64,000 nt of DNA from Ophiobolus disseminans. Lineage: Eukaryota > Ascomycota > Dothideomycetes > Pleosporales > Phaeosphaeriaceae. Below are positions 55,160 through 64,000 of this stretch, one piece after another (the stretch's first letter is position 1; every line of letters begins with the position of its first letter). The notes under the pieces were generated by a model that worked only from the letters and a program-made list of their open reading frames with translations, had not been told where the DNA came from and made no database searches. Position numbers and translations under genes: made by a program. The DNA lies in contig MU006236.1 of NCBI GenBank assembly GCA_010093685.1, positions 298,352 through 362,351 of the forward strand, in the 5' to 3' direction.

Positions 55160-57898
55160 CCTTAGTATGCTGCTAAACGACGATACGCTACTATTAAGAG
55201 CGTATAGCAGTACTGCGACCCTAACTCTACTATAGCAACTCTACTACCTGTTGCAGAGCCGTCCGATAACAGTTCTGCAGACGCATAGAAAATCTAGGAG
55301 ATTAAGTCTAGACGTTAAGAGTCTATTCTAAAAGCGATTAGTAAGGTTAATCTTGAGATCTTACGCACTGTTGCAACAACTTATATCCACCTAATTAACA
55401 GAGCGGAGCATAACGATCCGCGGAGCTAGCTTACAACGCTCTAGAATTACTTTAAGGTTACAGACTAGCAACGCAGGCTAGAGCTTACTACCTAGTATAG
55501 CAATATTTAGAAGAAGCTAAAGAACTAGGGCGTTTAAGCCTAGCTAGATAAATACTTGCAAATTACATCTTAATGTGCTTAAGAGAGCATGCTAGAGATA
55601 ACAGAAACCTAAGCGCAATAGCGCTTTATCTAGGCTGTAAGAGACTCTAGAGATAAAGCATAGGCGCAAGCACAATTCCTTGCAATAGAGCAGGGAGAAG
55701 CAAGCGATCTGCTTCTAACACTATCTCTCTAGGACCTAATTAGCCGTTATCGGAGAACAGCACCTACTAGCGCTGCCTAAAACACAACTAAGCCACTAGG
55801 GAGTTTCACCTCTCTGTCGATCACAGAGCCTAAGCTAAGAGATTACCTAAAGAAGGACCGATTAACATGCGCCTGTAGGTACCACTATTTAGTCCTTCTA
55901 TGCTTTACTCTTAATCCTAAGGCTAAAGGCAGGTTTAAGGACTTCAAGCCTAGCACAAAGGCTTTATCCTAGCTTATTGAAACCTTCCGCAATAATAATA
56001 CGCTTAAGAAGGTTAAGAAGGCCTATAAGAATACAGGTATCTAGTAGACATTTAATGTAGAGAAAGCTAAGGCTAAGCTAGCTAAACGCAATAACTCCGT
56101 ATTACGTTAGACCCTCTAAGCTAACGCAAGTTCGGACTGCAGCTTAGATAGATATACATTAAATACAGCCTACTTTATGCAACTCTTGTAGTCTAATACT
56201 GCATCTTTATTACAGGATTAGACTCTGCAGAACTAATAGGTAATAGACCCTAGTTTAAACGTCTACATCTGCAACAAGATTAGACCTAATTAGAAGCAGA
56301 CTAGGCTTCCTTCCTCCTAAGACACTGTGCAAGCAAGCTATAACTCGCACTAAGTACAGGCCTAGGGAGAAGTAACACTTAATGTAAGAAGAGGTAGTGA
56401 GATAGCCTTAATTACACTTAAGAAAGTGGCATATATCCTAGGATTTGTTGCTAATATCTTTAGTCTAAGCTGCTGCAAAAAGATCCACTTCAACTTAAAG
56501 ACAAACAAACTCTTTAAGGAGGATAAGTCTTAGATCTTCTTAGACCTTAAACAAGTTAGAGGCTACTAGTTCCTAGACGCTCAAGACGCTGCACAGCCTT
56601 TTTAGGCTCTAGCAGCTAGATCTATAGAAGCAAAGCTACCGCAAGTTGTCACAGCAATAAGAGCTTATTAGCTACTTAGTTATCTAAGCTACTAAGCTAT
56701 TAAGCATCTCAAAGACTTAACTACTAGCCTTATAGTAGGCACTAATAGCAAGAGAGAATAGTAGTTAGATTCCTGCATCCCTTGCATCTAGGGCAAGATA
56801 AAGGAAGATGTTAGTCGACGTCCTAGAGCTAACAAGGCTTAGCGCCTATTCTACTGCATTATTGTTAACATTATCTAACTCTAGAAGCATAGTGAGGCAT
56901 ACTACAATAGCGATGTCTAGGCACTATATGTAGTATGCGAGTACACAAAGCTCTATAAGATCTGTACTCTTAAGGATTAACATAAGGCTACTATTATTCC
57001 TACAATCACCCGCCTTATTAACAAGATTGAGCGGGTATATAGCTACTAGGTAGCTATAGTCTTTATAGATGGAGACGTTGGATATAGACGAGCTAAAGCC
57101 AATTTAGGCTCTTCTACTTAGAAAGTCCTTACAACATCTAGCATTAAGGTTAAGATAAGATCTCTAGACACTCCTGCACAGCTAGGAGGTGCTAAGCGAG
57201 CTAGAGCTAGTATTGTTACTGTTGCTAGGGTTCTTCGAATCTATGCTAGTCTACCTAAGACCTTAGCTAATAAGCTAGTCTGCACAGCAGCTAGGCTACT
57301 TAATATTACGCCTACAAGATCTATTAACTAGCGTACACTACATAAGATAGTCACTAGCATTTGCCTAGACCTCTCTTAGCTCTACGCTATTAGAAGCCGT
57401 GGATTTGTGCTCAACAAGCACCTACCTAGAGAAGATAAGCTTAAAGACTGCACCTTTGAAGGATTTCTTCTTAGATATAATGCCTTAAACATATATTAAG
57501 TATAGCTACTAGCTACAAATCGCGTTATCTGCGTACGTAATGTACGCTTCATTAATAAGCTTTATAAGGACAAGCTATCTACACAGCCTATAGCACTATA
57601 TATTATTAAGAATTCACATATTCCTAAGGAGGAATATAATAGTAACACTATCGTAGTTGCCTAGCTATTGCAGCAGCGACAGGCTACAGTTGCTTTCTCT
57701 CCTGCGCAGAAGCAGATACAGCAACTGCCTTCTCCTACAACTACCGCTCGCGGTACACCTAAGCCTCGCGGTACACCTAAGCCTCGCGGTACACCTAAGC
57801 CTCGCGGTACACCCGATCCTTATAATTCTCCTAACCCGGCTAAGCAACAGCTATTCTTTAAGTTCTCTGCTGCTTTACAGCACATAACACCTAGAGAG
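55160..57898 (+). pseudogene. Copia gag-protease-integrase, disrupted
   Basis: Gag-like sequence lies around 55200-56300, with a degraded protease region (about 56440-56640). The integrase has CIPCIQGK-type zinc residues, IVFIDGDVGYRRAKA core remnants and the Copia-specific C-terminal block (NKHLPREDKLKDCTFEGFLLRYNALNIY, VRNVRFINKLYKDKL; 57410-57580). Just before the hAT insertion an 18 bp repeat encodes RGTPKP units (57747-57818). Frequent TAG stops. Confidence 0.75.
57747..57818 (+). repeat. 18 bp tandem repeat encoding RGTPKP
   Basis: Four copies of cctcgcggtacacctaag in the linker between integrase and RT. The copies are almost identical, despite RIP elsewhere. Confidence 0.85.
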
Positions 57899-60800
57899 TA
57901 GAGTTGCTAACAATTAAATTAATTAAGCCTAGGCTGTTAGCTTGGCTTGAGGCTTAGGAAAAGTAATACTTAGCTTAATTGATCGACTTCATCACGCTTT
58001 TAGGGCATGGATTAGCTTAAGGCTTAATAATAGCTTAACAATTAGCAGAGTTAATAATATCTATCTACTGTAGCTATTCGCTTTCCTTAGCCTAATTAGA
58101 CAAGCCGTAGAGAGCGTCTATCTCCGCGTCAGTTGTGTCTGTAGCAACGCCGCTGCTTTGATTAAACCTAGCCTTTAACTACCTTCGTACGCACTAGATA
58201 GCAGCTAACAACTAGAATAAGATTGCCCGCTGTTAAGGCTCTAAGAGGTCGCTAAGCTCGCTGAACATGCGCTTACACTTGCAGCTAGACGCTGGAATAG
58301 AAAGGATATTAATAGCTATCTAGGCGAGATTAGGGTATTGATCGCGCAAGCCTAACTAGTACTTAATAGGTGAGTTAATAGCATTACTATTCTTCTCTAC
58401 CCTTAGCTTACAACTCTTCTACCTCTTAAACTCATCTAGGTCGCCTATCTTAGGGCTGCAGTTGAGCCTAGGGTTAATAATAGCTTTAATCGCGTCGTCG
58501 ATGTCGTTGCGGACAACCTTCGGCCGCCTAGTTAGGCGCAGGAAGATGTTGTACTTAGCCTAGAGGGCACGAAATGCGTAGTTATTAGCATCTAGCCACT
58601 TAGGTTTGTTAGCCTATGCGACGTCGCAGTACGTCTTATAGCGTAGATAGAGGATTATTGCTGCATAATATGCTAGTAATAGATCTAGCTTCGTGTAGTA
58701 CTTATTGACTTTCGCCTAGGCTGCGCGGATATTAATCGCAAGATAGTCTTTAGGCGCCTTCTTATGCGCGTTGAAATTAACTGCATCGTACGTCTTTACA
58801 CGCTCTTCGTAGTAGCCTAGCAAATACTCAAATACTAGAATAATCTCTGCAATAGCACTATAACGGCCTTCTTTGCCGCGACCTTCAAGTCGCTTTATTG
58901 CTATTTTCAGAGGCTTTAGCAAATCCATGTACTTAGTCACTACCGCCTAGTTAGCAGCTGTTAGCCTATTAGATCGCATCCACTGTGCCGCTATAGGTAG
59001 CTTGTTGCTGCGGCTTATAGCGTACGTGTTCTTATCTCGTACACGACGTATGTAGTGATTAGCGTATGCGTTAACAGCGACTTGTAGCCTAACAGCGCGC
59101 TCGAAGGCAGAGTAGAACGAATTCCAGCGTGTAACGACTAGCTTAACCGGCTTAAGTATTTCGCGCTGTTCTAAAGGCAGCTTAGCGTTAGCAAGATGTT
59201 GAAAATTCTCAAACAGCTCGTGCTGCTGTAGAGTTTTAATGTAGCTAATAATACTAAGAAGGACACTAAGTAGCCTATTCTTGCGCTAATTGCGCATAAG
59301 ATCGTATTTAATAGCAAGCTTAGTTTTATTATTGCCGTACGCGTCGTCGTTGTTAGCCTAGAGAAGCGTCTAACTAATAAGGTTAAGAATGTAATACCTA
59401 CAACGGAGGCGGCGATAGGTAGCGGTTAAGCCTATCTGCTGCGTGATTTTCTCGACCGTAGTGTCGTTGTTAGTAGTATTGTTAAGCATGAAGTAACTAA
59501 TCGTACGCGAAGTTACTCTAAACTACTCTAACGTTTTGCTAACAACTTCAGCTATTTTCTCACTAGTATAAGCACCCGTAAGCTGCGGCAGGGCGATAGG
59601 AACATCTACAATGTCGCTAGTGATGTCGACATAATAGGCAACAACGCCTATAAAGCTACGTTTGCCGCCTTTAGTTGTCTAGCTGTTAAAGCTAATATAG
59701 ATCTTGCTTTGCGATTGCGATAAAGCATAGACGACCTAAGGCTTTATGTAGATATATAGTTGCATTACAAAGCGTAATACGCTTAAATAGTGCGACTACA
59801 ATAACGCTTTAGCCTCTAGGTTAGCAGCCGCGATTAATTAACGGAACGCTAGTGTCTCGAACTCGCGCAGCAGGTAGTTGTTTTTAACGAGCTAAGTGAC
59901 AGCAGCAAGCTGAAAGCTGTGAGCCTTAAAGCATCTAAGCTTATTAGCGACGTCCTGTAGTATGCTAATCTTTCTATCCTTAAAAACTTAACAGAGACAC
60001 TTTAGCACTAGCCTAGCTACTTTTGCTAGCTAATCTAGTGCCTAGTAGCCGTAGCCGCGTTTGTTCTGCTCTAGGTAGCGCGCGGAGGTTAACGTTGACA
60101 GTGTTGTTTCGTATAGGCTACTACCTCTAGCGTCTATGATTTTGCGCTTATAACAGTAGCGACAGACAAAGAAGGTGCAGTTAGGTTCCTTAATAAGTAC
60201 AACGCGGAAGCCGTAGCGGTATATCTAGCTCTTCTTGTGCTTCTGTATAACCAATAGCTTTATGTACTTAGGCAAACGCGACTAGCAAATGCCCTTAAAG
60301 TTGTCTCTAAAGCGTTCGTTAAAGGCCTCGCTGTTGATAGCCTCGGTCGCCTCGATCGCTTCTGTCGCGGTATTGCTACTCTCTAAAGGTGTAGCGATAG
60401 CGTCTTTAGGCTGAGAGTCGCGCATTTGAGACTCGAATGTCACCGTAGATAGCTCGATAGCTAGAGAAGCAGCAATTGTTAGGCATTTGCGCGGGGATAG
60501 GCGTTGAGGTAGTTGCTAGGTCGTGTTTCTGCTCTTAGGTTAGAATTCTATGTTGTAAGTTTCGACTCTAGCCTGTTTGCGAAGAGGGGCTACGCTGTTG
60601 CAAGAGCGTTTCTAAGGTAGCATAGCGATAGTAGGTGTAGAGAAAAGCGACTTAAGCGTGTGTATAAGCAATGTTGTCAGCAATATTCATAGGTTAGTGT
60701 AGAGTAGTGCTTTACGTCAACTTGTTATGAAACGTCCCTAAGGCTCCTCCGCGGAGATGCTAAGAGGCGCTAGTACAGGCTAGAACTAGCGCAAGGCTTT

Positions 60801-61112
60801 GCAAAACCCTTACTAAGTTTGTCTCTGCGCTCTCTATAGCACTTTGTACGATTTTCTCTTAATTAATAATTTAAATTACTTCTTCTTATTATAAATAGGA
60901 CGTAGCCTGTTTCGGCTCGTCTTATCTTCGAGCTTGTTATGTTCTAATGTGTAGTAACAAAGTATTAAGCTAATTAAGCCTACTTAATTAAGCTTTGTCG
61001 TTGCGTTTGATTTGCTTGCAAGTTTACTACAGAGGGGCTTAATTAATAAGGCAATTAAGCTGCAAGCCGAAAATGCAAGCTAATTAAGCTAGCTTAATTG
61101 TTAGCAAGTCTG
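57899..61112 (-). mobile_element. hAT DNA transposon nested in the Copia element
   Basis: The left end tagagttgctaacaattaa (57899 on) and the inverted right end cagacttgctaacaattaa (to 61112) form terminal repeats of the CAG-start type; the left first base reads T, a RIP-type change. Flanking 8-mers ctagagag (57891-57898) and ctaggggg (61113-61120) match apart from two G/A differences, giving the 8 bp target duplication expected of hAT. It encodes a transposase on the minus strand. Confidence 0.85.
58080..60660 (-). pseudogene. hAT transposase, disrupted
   Basis: The minus-strand frame with scattered stops has FISFNS-type core blocks, VVAYYVDITSDIVDVPIALPQLTGAHT-like and RWNSFYSAFERAV motifs. 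A C-terminal hAT dimerisation domain, YPNLAQIAINILSIPASSC followed by RMFSELSDLLEPQR (about 58350-58225), identifies the family. The longest intact stretch is 58716-58940. A CRYCYKRK-type zinc region near 60160 may be the BED finger. Stops are TAG/TAA at Trp/Gln positions. Confidence 0.82.
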
Positions 61113-61120
61113 CTAGGGGG

Positions 61121-63140
61121 TAGAACTCTAATAAGGACTTAGATACAACTAGAGTCACTACACGTAACCTAGACACATATACGCTATACGTCCTAGATCG
61201 ACAGCAGAACAACGCTTCTTAGCGACGAAATCCAGATCTCTTACAGGACAACATTGTCACTAGCAAAAGACGCCGCTAGGCGCATTGCATTAAGGCTAGT
61301 CTATTGACTAAGTACTATGCCTTTGCTACTATAATTTAGTAATCTTATAAGGCTACCTCTCTTGCCTTACAACCTAGGATCAAGCGTGATCCTACTCGCA
61401 TTTATCGCGATAATCTCTCTTCTCTACTACGTTACTAGAAAGAACTTAAGCATTACATATATAGCAAGCAGTTTAAGGCTGCTGCAATAACTGAGTTTAA
61501 CAGCTGCTAGGAGAAGAACACCTTCGCCTTAGCTAATATTACAGCTAAAAGCACTGCAGATGCTGTGCCTTTGATATAGGTGTTTACCTACAAATTCAAT
61601 AAGAATAGATATCTGCTTAAATACAAGGCCCGCCTTGTAGTCCGTAGAGACCTGCAAACACAGTATAGCGACACGTACGCAGCTACTCTAGCCGGACGCC
61701 TCTTCTAAGCTCTTATAGCTCTTGCCTATGCCTTTAACCTTAAGGCTATGCAATACGACGTTCTAAACGCTTTCCTAAACGCTCTTCTAGATCGCACTCT
61801 CTATGTGAGAACGCTAGATAGTTTCTAGAACAAGTATAGCTAGACGCTTTAACTGTTACGCGCTCTCTATAGCCTGAAAGAGGCCCTACGCCTATAGGCT
61901 CTACACTTCTAAGCTTCACTACAACAGCTTGGACTACACCCTGTCTAAGGCTTTCTATACCTTTAGATAAACAATAGAGTTATCCTCTTCTTTTATGTAG
62001 ATGACATTATCATGCTCTACTACCCTAACTATTAGGAGGATTTCTAGAAGCTTAAACAACAGCTTACTAAGCTCTACAACCTCCGTTAGATAGGCAACGT
62101 TAAGTAGTTTCTTAGTATCTAAGTTAAGCGCGTCCTTGCTAGCCGCTAGCTCTACCTAGTCTAAGATGCATTTATTAACAAAGTCTACACTAAGTTTAAC
62201 CTTATCTGCCCTAATAGAAGATACCTATCTACTCTACTCTTATCTACCTTAAGGATGTTACTCTTTAAAGGCATTTCAGAACCTTTAAACACTAAGACAT
62301 ACTAGCGCCTAGTAGGCAACCTAGCCTATATTAAAGTTATAACAAGACCTAATGTTGCATATGCTCACTTAGCTCTTGCAAGGTTCTTAACTAACCTAGA
62401 ACTAACCTACCTCTCTAAGATTAAGCACGTGTAGCAGTACCTATATAGTACACGGTACCTTACTATTAGCGCTCGAGGGGGTAAGCCTACTTAGGCCTAT
62501 GCAACTAAAATTGACTTAACAACACCTACCTTCTTTAGTGCTACTAATGCATTATTTAGAGACGACGTTAAGACTCGTTAATTATCTACTAGATATATCT
62601 TTATACTCTATAGCATGCCTATTAACTAGAAGGCCACTGTGCTTTAGTTAGTCACTCACTCTACTACTAAAGCAGAGTTATATGCTCTCTTAGCTGCTAG
62701 CGTTGAATTGTAATACTAGGACCGCTTCTGCCGTAATATAGGCTTTACACTTTACACTAAGAAGGCTCTCTAGTGTAATAATGCTTAGACTGTACGCCTT
62801 GTTTAAGGCAACGCTAATCGCATTTAAACTAAGCTTTGCTATGTTAATATCTATCAAATGTAGCTTCGATAGGAAGTTAAAGCTAGAAGGATTGCTGTTA
62901 AATAGAAGCCTACTGCTAATATGCCTGCTAATAGCTTTACAAAGCTTTCTTCTTAATAGAAACATAATAACTTTATACGCTAGCTTAGCTTAAAAGACAT
63001 TTATTACCTTATTATTAAGAACTCTTCTTATCCTGTGCCTCTTAGTTAGTTAGACTAGCTATGCTACACGCAGATCTGTTTTACTCTATTAATATTTTAT
63101 TCTATAAGGTTTCTATCTAATATAGATACCTTAGGAGGTG
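61121..63140 (+). pseudogene. Copia reverse transcriptase and RNase H, disrupted
   Basis: Resumes the Copia reading after the hAT. RT: VFTYKFNKNRYLLKYKARLV, then FNLKAMQYDVLNAFLNALLD and the catalytic YVDDIIMLY (about 61994-62020). RNase H: VTHSTTKAELYALLAASVEL (about 62650-62710) and a TKLS-type end. TAG codons throughout. Confidence 0.85.
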
Positions 63141-63354
63141 TGTTAGACCTAGTAGCTTAACCTTATTAGTACATCGTAATCCCCTATCGGTCCGATACAT
63201 AAGCTTACATAAGCACAGTACATTCTAGTACCTTCTATAGCTTCTATAGCTACTCTTTCTACATTATATGCTTACGCATACTCTTGTATATAATCTTGCT
63301 TGTCTACTCTATAGAACAATTAACCTTCTTCTTTATCTCTGCTCTCTTTCTATA
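63141..63354 (+). mobile_element. Copia 3' LTR
   Basis: TGTTAGACC ... TTCTATA, 214 bp; the terminal CA now reads TA. Gypsy-A sequence follows immediately. Confidence 0.9.
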
Positions 63355-64000
63355 GCCCTTCTCCTACCACTGTTGCAACTACAAAGATTGTAGAGAGGCT
63401 ATAGCTAGAAGAGGAGGATTCTAAGTCGGAAAAAGAGTAGCTCCTACTTAAAGTCACTAGCAGGAGCATAAGGAGAAGGCTTTGAGGATAAAGCAAAACT
63501 AGCGCTTATTTCAACCCTACATGAAAGCAAAACCAATTACTATACATATGCTTATTAATCACACTCACTATGCATCTACAATGCTAGATTCTAGTTGCTT
63601 GACATATGCTCTAGTAAGCGCCTACTTTGCCTAGAAAGCTAAACTCTAGTGCATTAATTTACCTACTCTAAGGACCCTCTAAGGAGTAGAAGGAACTAGA
63701 ACTATTAGGCAAGCTTGCTACTTTACATACAATATTAAAGGATACACACGCACAGGATAGGGATACATAATAGAGAACACTTACCTTAGTTTTAATATCT
63801 TGCTTAGACGCTTCTAGTTTAACAGATATAATGTTACTATTGCACTAGCAAAGAAGTTAATCTTTATCTACTTAGAAAGGACCTGTATCCGCCTCCGCAG
63901 TAAGAAAGAAGAACTACCTTCTACACTAACAGTCTAGGAGATCTCTGCAGTAGCTATGCAGAGATATATTTAAGTATCTAAGAAAGACAAGTCCGTTAGT
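63355..64000 (+). mobile_element. second Gypsy-A copy, gag/protease part, cut by window end
   Basis: Matches 46803-47448 base for base in length, with differences that are nearly all transitions. It begins exactly where the Copia 3' LTR ends and continues past 64000, so the downstream sequence should contain the rest of this Gypsy-A copy. Confidence 0.9.

Larger units (their letters stand above)
54646..63354 (+). mobile_element. Ty1/Copia retrotransposon, RIP-degraded, with a nested hAT element
   Basis: LTRs of exactly 214 bp lie at 54646-54859 and 63141-63354 and differ by about ten transitions. The interior order is gag, protease, integrase, RT, RNase H (Ty1/Copia order), split by a hAT transposon at 57899-61112. 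Without the hAT the element would be about 5.5 kb, a normal Copia size. It is riddled with TAG codons. Its left flank is Gypsy-B protease and its right flank is Gypsy-A gag, so no target duplication is visible. Confidence 0.88.

Noticed and set aside
62690..62993. Open frames on both strands at 62.7-63.0 kb
   Set aside because: They are shadows in the Copia RNase H region; the plus frame with stops carries the RNase H motifs.

Overview
The window looks like a chromosome segment of a filamentous ascomycete (Pezizomycotina). A Dothideomycete of the Pleosporales type is my inference. The genes have short 49-109 bp GT-AG introns. Families include HET-domain, DUF6604, 2EXR/F-box-like, Zn2Cys6, Dal5-like MFS and DDHD phospholipase proteins. 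The repeats carry C-to-T/G-to-A decay typical of repeat-induced point mutation (RIP).

Layout. (1) 1-2.5 kb is a repeat-rich edge. It holds a 214 bp Ty1/Copia LTR at the window border, a pair of inverted 155 bp LTRs, and the broken remains of a Pro/Ser-rich, Cys-containing gene. These repeats are hardly mutated. (2) 3.4-43.6 kb is gene-bearing and of balanced composition. In order: a 2EXR-like protein; nitronate monooxygenase; a DUF6604 pseudogene; an MFS transporter; a small secreted six-cysteine protein; a C2H2 zinc-finger regulator; a broken HET-domain gene; a second, paralogous C2H2 regulator; a small hypothetical protein; a Zn2Cys6 regulator; an extended SDR reductase; a saccharopine-dehydrogenase-like reductase; a hypothetical acidic protein; a DDHD-type phospholipase; a second 2EXR-like protein; a membrane-anchored low-complexity protein interrupted by an in-frame UGA; and a short acidic hypothetical protein. 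(3) From about 43.62 kb to the end is a nested transposon block: a MITE-like repeat, a Pogo/Fot1 transposase fragment, an LTR, a 560-base run of N, a near-complete Ty3/Gypsy chromovirus (Gypsy-A), fragments of two other Gypsy families (called D and B here), a Copia element with a hAT transposon inside it, and a second Gypsy-A copy running off the end.

The transposon block is full of TAG codons where Trp (TGG) or Gln (CAG) is expected, so none of its genes can be active as they stand. The Copia LTR at the left edge is the same 214 bp family as the Copia LTRs on the right but keeps the ancestral C and G bases, so the RIP damage can be read base by base inside this one window.

The euchromatic genes form no obvious pathway. 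There is no PKS, NRPS or terpene core enzyme, so I do not call a biosynthetic cluster. The two C2H2 regulators are related by duplication and flank the dead HET gene. No tRNA, rRNA or CRISPR array was recognised. The family names Gypsy-A, -B, -D and Copia are local labels used only in this answer.
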